From Gracilaria gracilis (taxonomy: Eukaryota > Rhodophyta > Florideophyceae > Gracilariales > Gracilariaceae), in assembly GCA_030374805.1 (NCBI GenBank), contig JARGSG010000223.1, positions 372,001 through 436,000 of the forward strand: a DNA stretch of 64,000 nucleotides, given 5' to 3'. The position numbers were made by a program, and so were the translations under genes. The notes beneath the pieces are model-generated. The model ran no database searches. It was not told where the DNA came from and worked only from the letters and a program-made list of their open reading frames with translations. Each line of letters begins with the position of its first letter. The stretch's first letter is position 1. Below, piece after piece: positions 23,641 to 34,004 of this stretch.

Positions 23641-25920
23641 CTCGATAAATTGGGGTTTAATAGAATTCGGAATTACCAATAACCAGTATGCAGTTGTTCC
23701 GAGGCGGTACTGATATGATCATGTTGACACAGCTCTCGAATAGAGAGATTCTAAATCATTTTATTAGAATCAGGCGCATTGATTCTTCTTTCTTATTAGT
23801 TCTTTACTTTTGTTTTGTCCTGTGTTTGACAAATAGAATTCCATTCGCAAAAAATATCTCGTATGTAATCGAAAATTTTAAAGGGCGCTTACGTCTCACT
23901 TGAAAAGGGGGCCTGTGTTGAATGGCTCAAAACCAAAACCAACCAACATAGGATCTTCTAGCATGAGGCTGCCGATTCTCCAAACGTATACCATCAGTAT
24001 AGATTGAGTACTATTTTTGGTGAGCATCAAATATTTCTTGGTATCCTCCACCATATTAATTCCAGCATGCTTTCACTGTTATTGCATTCCACGCTTAGTG
24101 CCCAGCTGTGGCCTCCAAACCGTACCCAATTCAGGAAATTTTGTAATCTTGGGTTCACTAAGAAGCGAGTTCGCGAAGGCTGATTTCCTATTTATTGGCG
24201 GTTTGAAGTGCCGGGCGCAGCCGAAGTGTGTTGAATCTTGACGCTCACAGAGCAACACCAAATCCACAGGTTCATTCTCTATGCAATAGGCAACGCGCTA
24301 CGAGCTCTTTTCTTACACAGTTATCAACTTCAATTCTTAGCTTAGGCTCGATATCGCAATGGACAGTACCCCAGAAGTACCGCAAAACGCAAACAAACAA
24401 CTCGATAAATTGGGGTTTAATAGAATGCGGAATTCACAATAACCAGTATGCAGTTGTTCCGAGGCGGTACTGATATGGTCGTGTTGACACAGCTCTCGAA
24501 TAGAGAGATTATAAACCATTTTATTTGAATCAGGCGCATTGATTGTTCTTTCTTATTAGTTCTTTACTTTTGTTTTGTCCTGTGTTTGACAAATCGAATT
24601 CCATTCGCAAATAATATCTCGTATGTAATCGAAAATTTTAAAGGGCACTTACGTCTCACTTGAAAAGGGGGCCTGTGTTGAATGGCTCAAAACCAAAACC
24701 AACCAACATAGGATCTTCTAGCATGAGGCTGCCGATTCACCAAACGTAAACCATCAGTATAGATTGAGTACTATTTTTGGTGAGCATCAAATATTTCTTG
24801 GTATCCTCCACCATATTAATTCCAGCATGCTTTCACTGTTATTGCGTTCCACGCTTAGTGCTCCGCTGTGGCCTCCAAACCGTACCCAATTCAGGAAATT
24901 TTGTAATCTTGGGTTCACTAAGAAGCGAGTTCGCGAAGGCTGATTTCCTATTTATTGGTGGTTTGAAGTGCCGGGCGCAGCCGAAGTGTGTTGAATCTTG
25001 ACGCTCACAGAGCAACACAAAATCCACAGGTTCATTCTCTATGCAATAGGCAACGCGCTACGAGCTCTTTCCTTACACAGTTATCAACTTCAATTCTTAG
25101 CTTAGGCTCGATATCGCAATGGACAGTACCCCAGAAGTACCGCAAAACGCAAACAAACAACTCGATAAATTGGGGTTTAATAGAATGCGGAATTCACAAT
25201 AACCAGTATGCAGTTGTTCCGAGGCGGTACTGATATGGTCGTGTTGACACAGCTCTCGAATAGAGAGATTATAAACCATTTTATTTGAATCAGGCGCATT
25301 GATTGTTCTTTCTTATTAGTTCTTTACTTTTGTTTTGTCCTGTGTTTGACAAATCGAATTCCATTCGCAAATAATATCTCGTATGTAATCGAAAATTTTA
25401 AAGGGCACTTACGTCTCACTTGAAAAGGGGGCCTGTGTTGAATGGCTCAAAACCAAAACCAACCAACATAGGATCTTCTAGCATGAGGCTGCCGATTCTC
25501 CAAACGTATACCATCAGTATAGATTGAGTACTATTTTTGGTGAGCATCAAATATTTCTTGGTATCCTCCACCATATTAATTCCAGCATGCTTTCACTGTT
25601 ATTGCGTTCCACGCTTAGTGCTCCGCTGTGGCCTCCAAACCGTACCCAATTCAGGAAATTTTGTAATCTTGGGTTCACTAAGAAGCGAGTTCGCGAAGGC
25701 TGATTTCCTATTTATTGGTGGTTTGAAGTGCCGGGCGCAGCCGAAGTGTGTTGAATCTTGACGCTCACAGAGCAACACAAAATCCACAGGTTTATTCTCT
25801 ATGCAATAGGCAACGCGCTACGAGCTCTTTCCTTACACAGTTATCAACTTCAATTCTTAGCTTAGGCTCGATATCGCAATGGACAGTACCCCAGAAGTAC
25901 CGCAAAACGCGAGTAACTCA
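23641..25920. repeat. 760-bp nested tandem triplication inside a satellite unit
   Basis: The segment from CTCGATAAATTGG to GCAAAACGC of the satellite unit is present three times, starting at 23641, 24401 and 25161. Both internal junctions have the same sequence, GCAAAACGC followed by AAACAAACAACTCG, so one joining event was followed by copy-number expansion. Only the last copy runs on into a complete 75-aa frame. Confidence 0.92.
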
Positions 25921-26106
25921 AATGACGCTGGTGCAAGCAATGAAACCCGTAACAAAAAGTGCCAATGCTGTAAGAAAGAAAAGAAAACGAAAGAGTTGCG
26001 ATGTAAAAAGACCAATACTAGTGAGTTCTTGTGCTCAAACTGCCGCAAAATTATAAGAGGTGCGTACGACTTTGTAGGTATTGAACATGAAACCGTAAAA
26101 AAATGA
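25879..26106 (+). CDS. 75-aa Cys-rich putative zinc-binding protein, diverged unit
   Basis: The frame is intact although the flanking unit has degraded. Against unit 1 there are five base changes: AGA to AAA (Arg to Lys), and CAG to CAA, CGC to CGA, AAG to AAA and GAA to GAG, all synonymous. All cysteines are kept. The bias suggests selection on the protein until recently. Confidence 0.5.
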   Translation: MDSTPEVPQNASNSNDAGASNETRNKKCQCCKKEKKTKELRCKKTNTSEFLCSNCRKIIRGAYDFVGIEHETVKK

Positions 26107-26578
26107 AGTGTGTTTCTCAACTTTGCTACTTCCTTTCCGCTTTGCATGAAAATCACTCTAACAAATTTGTAAAGAGAAAATTTACAGTACCATGAGAAGG
26201 TTCAAATGCAGAATTCTTTCTTGGTTGAAACAAAACATGCATTCATTTTGCGAGGTCGGGAATGGTGTTGCGTTTTTTTCCAAATCTTTGAAAACGATTT
26301 AATCTGCAGAAGTCACCAACTTTCATGTGCTTGAATAAATGAAATATTTAAAAACCAGTATAGAACAACATACCACACAAAAACGCTTCACAGAGATTAC
26401 GTTCGAGACCCAGAAAGGGCGCTAGTTTTACTAATTCGTTTCCGAGACACTAGAAGCTTCTCATACAACGTCCATCGTAAACCAGGATAAAAAAGTGTAT
26501 TTCTTACAGATGTTTAATGCTTTCGTTCTTTGGTACTTTGTTTCCAAAAAACTTCTAGATACCTAAAATACGTAAGTT

Positions 26579-26937
26579 TTATCGGAATGCTAGTTTTTGT
26601 TTCAAAAATGGCCGAGTTAAAATGATCGAGAAACCGGTAAATTAATCCAAATTTGGAAGTACCCGGTTTCTGAAAATATTTCCACAGTTTTTCTTGTGAT
26701 CGTTTTTATGGAAAGAATTATTCACGATTATATCCATATTTCCTGTTTTGGATGGAAGACGAACTAGCATGTTATTTCCATTCATGCTAGTTTCCGAACG
26801 CAATGTATGTGTGTAAGTGGTACACATTTAGAACTGGGGCGGCAAGTACGGATATATATACATAGATAGCTGCTTATGGAATACGATTAGAAGAATAAAA
26901 ATCCATGAAACAGGAACTCTTTATAGGCATTCACCAC
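26579..26937. repeat. Repeat A, left copy
   Basis: An AT-rich segment that matches 31979-32657 in the same orientation apart from a MITE in that copy. It has an inverted pair AACTAGCATG / CATGCTAGTT around 26760-26790, a TATATATA run near 26850 and AATAAA near 26895. It lies directly after the satellite. It could be one LTR of a retroelement enclosing the gag-protease unit, but no clean TG...CA ends or target duplication were found. Confidence 0.7.
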
Positions 26938-28860
26938 AAGTATTGAAAACACATCGCATCAGCGAATTACTTTGTCACTATTGATACACCTTCGCATCAC
27001 GTGCAACCTTCTGCACTATTCCGTCCCACCGATCATTCTATATATTGCCCTCATCCCGACGTACCTCTCCTCTCCGCCAACCACCCACACCGCTCCTCGT
27101 CATGCCTAATTTCTGCTTTGAACACACCTTATTCTCTATCGCATCATTTCTGGTATTCAAAGGCACGAAAGAAGGTGCCCCTACCGTCTCACCGCCGAGA
27201 GGCGTTTCCTCTCCCTCACCGGTGTTTTTTCCAGCTTCCTAAATGCACAAAGCGTCACGAGGCCAGCCCCCAACTACCACCACTACATTCATCTGCTCCC
27301 TTCAATCGCCCTTCCGACAACGTCCTCATCGCTGACCATGGTTTCTAGCACCAGCAACAGCTCTCTCTCCCTCCATACCCAGAAGGCCTACTACATCTCC
27401 AGCATCCCCGTTTTCCCTCTCTATCCCTCCCCACCTCTTCCACTGTCCCCTTCTTTCCATCTCATTAACAGCAACCACCTTGAAAGCATGGTCCTCTACA
27501 TCTCTTCTGTCGCCTCCAACCGTGGCCACCGCAAGGTTGAAAAACTCATCTCTGTGTGAAATCGAGGAAGAAGGGCAAAGGGGAAGAGCGATAAGCAGAA
27601 AGTAGAGTATATTTACTATGGCATACAGTAGCAAACATGCATTATATTTTATATTCTATATCCCATATAGCTCGTGCACTTCCCGCAACTCGTGAAGCAA
27701 TCGGGCCAGGATGGCTACAGCCCCACGAGGCAGCTTCTCTTCGACTACGCGGATGGTGTTGTGCCATCCGCGAAGGTAGGAGCTGGAAGGGCGCTCAGCG
27801 GCACCTCCACCACATACGCGACGACGGCGACTAGTCCGCATGGCCACATCTCGAGATTTCGGACTTTAAAGCCTCGGACCACGCCGGGCAGGGACATATC
27901 GCACGAAACCAACGGAGTCCCCACCAGAAGACGAGGCGGCTCGGAGTAACGGCGGGGTCGAAAAGTGCAGGGAGTTTGCGGGCGGTGGTGACGGTAACGG
28001 AGGCGGCGACGGTAACGGAAGTGGCAACGACAACGGAAGCGGCGACGAGGGAGGCGGCAGCAGTAGCGGCAATGGCAGTTCATGAGGGCTGTCAGGCAGG
28101 ATGACGACGGGACGGGGAGCACCAAAATGAAAACGTGCAATGGTGTTGGCAACGAAGACTTCGACCGCCGACCACTTCTCGCCGCTACCACTGAAATACA
28201 CGTGCGACCGAAGGGTCACCGTGTGAATGCTAACACGAAGTACATCCGTGGACTTCCAACGCAGCACCCACTCAATGCAAAGAGAAGCCCCGGCACCCTC
28301 CCCACACTATGAATATCACCTAAACGCCTCCTGGGAACGACATTACAACCAACTAACTCCACTTTAAGGATATATCCAAGGACCAAGGAAATATTCTTAC
28401 TTGTACGCTTCATGTACAAATCGTACACTATCAGGGCAAAGTTCGTGTAATCAGACGTGTGATGTGAAATCAATCCGGACAACAAGGAAATACACGGAGA
28501 AGAGGTGAAATGGCGATGTTCATGGATATAATCCCGTCGAATTCCCACACCAACTAATGCTATTTTGGGCAGCGAAAACTGCTCGATAGATTTCTTTGAA
28601 ACTTGCTGTATCGTGTACGTAATGGATGATCTTCCCAAATCAGATCTCAGATTGAAGTGATTATGGATTCTCGGGGAATTGGAAATTGTGCCAACGAAGC
28701 ATTATCTTTGCGAAAAGTTCTCTCTTACTCGAAGAAACTATTATGTGGCTACGAACAACTAGTAAGGCTACACAATGATGCATGAGAACTGCATCTGGGT
28801 TACACATTGTTACTTATGGGTTACACAAAAGTGTACCGTCAATATTGAGCTGAATTCGTA
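26938..28860. other. Stretch without a recognisable gene
   Basis: No domain or convincing gene was seen on either strand. Short frames at 27001-27348 (+), 27326-27634 (-) and 27866-28267 (-) are of biased composition; the last is Pro/Leu/Ser-rich because it reads through a simple repeat. Confidence 0.5.
27970..28078. repeat. Degenerate GGCGACGGTAAC-type simple repeat
   Basis: About 110 bp of imperfect 6- and 12-bp repeats of GGCGACGGTAAC and GGAAGTGGCAAC type. Confidence 0.8.
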
Positions 28861-28871
28861 GGTCTCAATCG

Positions 28872-28953
28872 TCTATATAAGCCATGCCCAACTTTAGATA
28901 TCTATCTTCGACCACCACCACCACTACCACCACCACTACCACCACCACCGACA
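28872..28953 (+). promoter_or_regulatory. TATA-like box followed by (CCA)n microsatellite
   Basis: CTATATAAG near 28872 is followed by a CCA-rich simple repeat at about 28910-28953. It lies about 400 bp before the gag-like frame and could be its promoter; this is inferred from position only. Confidence 0.35.
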
Positions 28954-29287
28954 CAAGCTAAACAAACACCCTCTTCTTCCAAAAACGCCAACATAGCTTG
29001 ATTCCCTCGTTTCATTGATTTGTTTCCCTTTTTCTTTTCTTTCATTCTCCTTGGCTGGTGAGTGTTCCGTCCTTTCCCTCTCACGTTCACAACCTATCGT
29101 ATACGCCTTGGGACTGCCTCCCTCTGCGTTCGTCTATAATTGGTCTTAAGATTACCTGTAAGCCTACTAAGCTCGTGCCTGAAGTTTGACGCAGAGCTTT
29201 TGCCGTATCGTTCGAGTATTTTCCGGGAGTTTGTTGAACACTTCAGCCGTTTAGAACCACTCACCGACAGGGCACTGATAGTTCGCT

Positions 29288-30661
29288 TTGTTCGTTAGAA
29301 GCGTCACTGGCACCACCATGTGCCATCTCAATACTCATAGTTTGGACTATTCAGCTGTTTACGCTGTTATTCATCGCCTTCATAGGCTGGTACCCTCTGG
29401 CATTCTAGTCTTTTTCTGTGCCGTCATCACCCGCGTCGGTTGGCCAACAAAAATTACGTCCACATGGTACCTCCAACAGGGCCTCGCGCCTCGTGAGTCT
29501 GTTATGCCTTTCAATAGAACTCTTGTCGATGTAAGGAAGTTTCTCTTCTACTTTGGGAATGTAGCAGCGGCCGATGTTGATGACGGCAACCAGGCGGCCA
29601 AGTTGTTGAGTTTTCTTGATGGAGAAGCCTTTGACTTCTTCTATGATAACTACGCTATTAATTATTCATTTTCGGCGGAAGCAAAAGATTTCGCTAAGGT
29701 GCATGCTGCTTTGATTGAGTGCTTCGGAACTGTGGAAGAGCCGGCGGAAAGAATTCTTCGAGCAGTGTCACCCGGTTTGGATTATGGGGACATGCTGGGT
29801 TCATTTAAGAAAATGGACTCATTTTTCAAACAGGCCAGTTTCAACTCGAAAGCAAAGTTCGGGTTGCTCCAAAACGCCGTCATGGAGTATGCATACCTAG
29901 AGCAATTTGTGATATTCCGTGGAGTAGATGACTATGTCACGTTGAAGAGCATGATTAAGGCTTTTGTTGGAGGAAAGAAAGCCTTGGGGTCATAAAGAGC
30001 CCTGAGTGTGTTGCCGACGGCCAAGAAAATTATTCAAAGTACAAAGAAAGCCTCTCGAGGTGTTTCGGCCCCTCTTGAAGATAAATTCGACAGGCTTGCC
30101 GAACAGATGACTCAATTGCATCTATTGGTAAAGAAGACACAAAATAGTGGTCGTCTCGAAGCCGAGAAGTTCTGCTCTTATTGTAATCAACCGGGCTATT
30201 ATGTCAACCGTTGTGAACTCAGCCCACATCGGAATACCCGTTGTGATAATTGTGGCAAAATAGGACATACATCTGTCCCTTGCTGGAAAATACCACCGGT
30301 TAATGAGGAGAAGAAGATGTCCTTTGAAGACGGGAAATCACAGTCGAATGCTAAGAAGGCTCTGCAGAAGAAATTAAGTCAGCACAAGCCGAATCAGAAT
30401 CAAGTGTCAGTCATTATCAATGACTCTTCAGATGATAAGGATCTGGTTGCCGCGACCAAGAGAGATGCAAAAGGTGGCTCACTTCCGAAGCAATCCAGAA
30501 CTGGTCCCCTTTCCAGCATCTCTCTAACTATGTTCCCCTACACGCAGTCCAATACCACCAAGGATGTACGTCGAAGTTATTCGAAAGGCCGAGATGCTAG
30601 TTCGAAAAAGAAGAAACCCAAGCATAAGAAGATTAAAATTCAAGAACACATTGGCAAGTAA
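29288..30661 (+). pseudogene. gag: Ty3-like gag with two zinc knuckles, one in-frame stop
   Basis: A single frame is interrupted by TAA at 29993 and ends with TAA at 30659. A capsid-like helical region lies in the first segment (from about MPFNRTLVDV at 29504), followed by a basic linker and two knuckles: CSYCNQPGYYVNRC, in which Tyr replaces the usual His, and a canonical CDNCGKIGHTSVPC. The C-terminus is strongly basic. This gag is unrelated in sequence to those of elements 1-3 and its region is more AT-rich. The first ATG in frame is at 29318; the true start is uncertain. Confidence 0.75.
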
Positions 30662-31318
30662 AATCTATACGAAGAGCTAGGGTCGACCCGTTCCGGTATC
30701 ACCTTCGGGCAACTCGCTAGAGGAGATGCGGATGAAGCCAAGAAGAATCTACGCCGTATTCATTCTGGTAGCCTCTTGGGGAGAAGAGTGAGCTTTGCTA
30801 GTACTTCAGCGCTCCTACCGGGCCTCAGGGTCTTCAATGTGTGGCTGTATGGCTCAAAGTCCCAAGCGTTATTAGATTCGGGAGCCATTCCCAATTTTAT
30901 GTCAGCTTCGATTAGTCACAAACTCTCTTTGGAACTGAAGCCTTCCAATAGAATAATCGTTGTTGCAGATGGAACAAAGTCTCTAGTTCGTGGAAGCATC
31001 AAGAACGTTCCGGTGTAGTTTGGCACCTTACGTATACCATTAAGTTTCTTAGTGGTAGAAATATCCTCCGTTTCATGTTATCATTGGATGCTCCACCCTA
31101 GAATCGATTCAAATTTGTCTAGATCTTGGAGTTCAAGAAGTCTGTATGTCTTTCAAGGGAGAGACTACTGTGCTTTCCCTCGATTATCTCAGGCCTGAAA
31201 TGGAGTGCTTTGAGAATCTCTCGGAAACGGGCAGTGAAGATTTTACTTTCGATTTTGATCTATTTTCAACCGGTAGCGGGAATGAAAGCGATGATGAAGA
31301 TTCCGAAGAATTCGCATG
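30662..31318 (+). pseudogene. Retropepsin-like protease remnant, frameshifted
   Basis: Reading continues in the gag frame after the 30659 stop. A linker (SGITFGQLARGD, a motif seen before protease in other gypsy elements) precedes an aspartic protease core with LLDSGAIPNFM (around 30870-30900), where DSG replaces the commoner DTG. TAA/TAG stops at 30659 and 31016 interrupt it. The C-terminal part (HVIIGCSTLE, from about 31069) is in another frame, so a frameshift occurred near 31060. No RT, RNase H or integrase follows. Confidence 0.65.
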
Positions 31319-31325
31319 AAGAAAA

Positions 31326-32024
31326 GTGGACAGTTTTGAATATGCTCTTACCTCTGTTGAAGACAGAAAACTTCCGACACGCGTTGAGCTAGAAAATCCA
31401 ATATCATCTTCAAGCCTCGCTGAATCAAGCAACGTTTCGAGAAGGCCAATAGAAGACCTCCAAAATGAAATCCAGAAGTTGACCATCAAGACCGATGAAC
31501 AAGAACCTCTTCTTCGCCGAACCGAACCAGTTGACGACCTCACTAGCTACAAACAAGTAGCAGAACCCGTGTTAAGTAGTTCTGAAAATGAGTCAGCCCA
31601 GTCGGAGCCCGTTCATGAGCTCATTCTTCCCATCGGAAATGATGTTGTGCTTCTCCCGGCTGAGAAACCGAATGAACGGCCTGATAACCAAACCTTCAGA
31701 ATTTATCGACGTTACCCCCAACTTGCTCCAGGTGATCCAATTCCTCCACATGTGTCTGAATTGCTATATGGTAATATAGGTATCCTAGAGTTCGATCTAG
31801 AAGGATCCCAAGTTGTTTCTTTCGGTGAAGGTTGGCCAATCCCCGAGAATGGGAATAATCGCCCCTTGGAAACACTTTGGCCCCCCGAAGACACTGGAAA
31901 CATGGCAGCCTATGCAGCATCAGAGAGCCCTGACAGCATGGACGAAGAAGGGCCCAATTCATCCTCCTTCGTCGGTGTTATCGGAATGCTATTTTTGGTG
32001 TCAAAAATGAACGAATTAAAATGA
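31326..32024 (+). pseudogene. Acidic frame downstream of the protease, runs into repeat A
   Basis: About 232 codons rich in Glu, Ser and Pro with no recognised domain. The last residues are encoded by repeat A, which starts at 31979, so the original 3' end has been replaced or truncated. It probably belonged to the linker between protease and RT of the same element. Confidence 0.4.
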
Positions 32025-32657
32025 TGGAAAAACCGGTGAATTTATCCAAATTTTGGATGTGCCTAATTTCCGAAAATATTTCCACATTTCCACTTATGCT
32101 AGTTTGTGTGGAAAGAATCATTCACGATTATTTCCATCCTTGCTAGTTTGGATGGAAGACAAACTAGCATGTTACTTCCATTCATCCCTATGAATATCGA
32201 AATTGTCCCAAACATTGCGTAAATGTGGACAAAATTAGCATGCAATTCTGCAAAATCATTAAAAACTGGGTGGAAAATGTTGCTGGCGTTAGAATATGAC
32301 TGTCACTCAGAACCTTAATGCCCACTTTTTGCCCTTATTTCGGACAAATTTTGGCCATATATTTTGCTCATGACCGACGTTTTTCTGCCTGAAAAGCACT
32401 TCTCGCAAATTTTGAACTTAAATGTACCACTATGGTCCAAGTTTGGGCCATGCTTGGGACAATTTCGAGGTATAGAGGGTCATGCTAGTTTCCGAACCCA
32501 ATTTAAGTGTGTAAGTGGCTTATATTTAGAACTTTACGGCGCCAGATAGGGATTTGTACATCTCCAAATATGGATATATTTACGTAGATAGCTGCTTATG
32601 AAATACGATCAGAAGAATACAAACCCGTCGAATAGGAAATCTCTATATCCAGTGAAC
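31979..32657. repeat. Repeat A, right copy (interrupted by a MITE)
   Basis: Direct copy of 26579-26937, starting at the shared TTATCGGAATGC. The match is split by a 294-bp insertion at 32186. Together with the left copy it brackets the gag-protease remnant. Confidence 0.7.
32186..32479. mobile_element. 294-bp MITE with TCAT target duplication
   Basis: The left copy of repeat A reads CATTCATGCTAG at 26780-26790. Here the same sequence is split with TCAT on both sides. Termini are inverted: CCCTATGAATATCG at the left and CCCTCTATACCTCG from the right, and both arms continue with AAATTGTCCCAA. The 4-bp duplication and short size suggest a non-autonomous DNA transposon; the superfamily is not clear. 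Confidence 0.82.
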
Positions 32658-32866
32658 CTTCATTATGGACAAAATATGGGCCAAAGTACGGCCAGAGTAG
32701 TATATATTCCACGCAAGAAGGGCTCAAGCACGGCGCTATTTGTGCACTTGGCCGGAAGCAATTTTCTAAAAATTTTGAATCAGTCCAAATGATGACCACA
32801 ATTAGTCTTCTAATCTGGAATTGTTATACAAGTTGGCCAAACGTGGCCAGCATGGGAATGCTTCTT

Positions 32867-34004
32867 CTAGGCATTGCCCATGTTTGGGCGGTTTGAAATG
32901 TTTGACACATTTTGGTCATGTCCAATGCCTTTGCGGACAGAACGACCGAGGATCTTCGAGATGGAGGACCCGGACTCATCAAGATTGAACACATACTTTG
33001 CCTCCATGACACCGTGCTTGATCATCGCAGTTTTCACAAGGGCGATGTATTTGGCCACGTTCTTCGCAGTTACCACCTCGACTCGTTCCTTTTCCAGAAT
33101 TCTAACTGGCAGATAACTCAAGTTATTGCGCTTAATGAAGAAATCCAACCAGGTTGGAGACGGACGTTCATCTTTGAAGCGAATCTCCTGTCTACGCGAT
33201 GCAGGCAAGGGCCGGACGAAGTGCTGGACCAGGTCAAGCATGCCCTGCCCAGAGAGGAAAAGTGATGTACCTCGGATGTCCCATGGACTCCAAAAGCGTA
33301 CATCTCAAGTACATCCTTGGCCCATCTTCTGGTAATCCAGGACGTCCCAAAGACCTACACAAGACGAACGTATGATGAGCGTAAATGATAACCTTAGTCC
33401 ATCCAAATGACGCCCTCAGTCTGCGCTCAAGTTATCCCAGTGATGCACGAAGATATGTCCCTATAATGTACCAAAATCTTTCGGCCGTCCGGCGGACATC
33501 ACGGCATCCGACGGACATCACTTTGTGCATCATGGGTATATCATTTGTATACCAGCAGCGTGTCATTTGAACATCTCACGAACATCATTTACGAGCATCC
33601 TTCGGACATCCACGGGGTATCAGAGGTACATCTTTATATCTCAGGTTTTTCACCTCGAACATCTTAAAATCATCCTTGGGGTATCATGTCCCCTCTCTGG
33701 GCTGTTTCGTTAAATGCATTTTGCTCTGAACAAAGTAGTGCACAGCCTTCACCAGAAGAGATTCTTCATCTGAACTTAGAGCAACCGGGCGGCCGCGGCC
33801 GCGTACGGGAACGATCATGTCGGTGTACTCAAGTGGGTGTTCGTGGCTGTGCTCGCTGAGCCAGGAGAGTTACCAACAGCGAAGGCGGTAGCTTGGAATG
33901 TTGTACTTGGATTCTAGTTCGTCATACGGCAGAGCATGGCGGTAGCGATCGAATAGAGCACGTTGAACTATGCTAATAAAACTGTCATCAGATGACGCAT
34001 TCAT
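32867..34004 (-). pseudogene. Pogo/CENP-B-like transposase remnant
   Basis: Read on the minus strand from ATG at 34004, the frame has an in-frame TAA at 33870, then GRGRPVALSSDEE, a motif typical of the region before the CENP-B-type DNA-binding domain. After an insertion at 33248-33701 it resumes in frame with the second helix-turn-helix region (TWLDFFIKRNNLS) and reaches the start of the DDE domain (NLDESG near 32960). The rest of the catalytic domain is missing, so the gene is 3'-truncated at about 32867. Confidence 0.7.
33248..33701. mobile_element. 454-bp inverted-repeat element inside the pogo-like transposase
   Basis: Termini are CCCAGAGAGG and CCTCTCTGGG, a perfect 10-bp inverted repeat that extends imperfectly (TGAT, then ACC). 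It is flanked by CTG on both sides. Removing the element plus one CTG puts the two halves of the transposase in one frame. The interior is a degenerate array of ACATC/GATGT-type short motifs. The 3-bp duplication fits CACTA- or Harbinger-type mechanisms but the termini match neither clearly. Confidence 0.82.

Larger units (their letters stand above)
21738..26560. repeat. Diverged right end of the 2394-bp satellite array
   Basis: 21738-22546 completes the unit split by element 1. A further unit starts at 22547 but is disturbed by a MITE (22569-23026) and an internal triplication (23641-25920). From about 26107 the match to the unit decays steadily and ends near 26560. The higher divergence fits the usual pattern of decaying satellite edges. 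Confidence 0.9.

Noticed and set aside
26579-26937. Firm call of repeat A as an LTR
   Set aside because: No clean TG...CA ends, primer site or target duplication could be identified.
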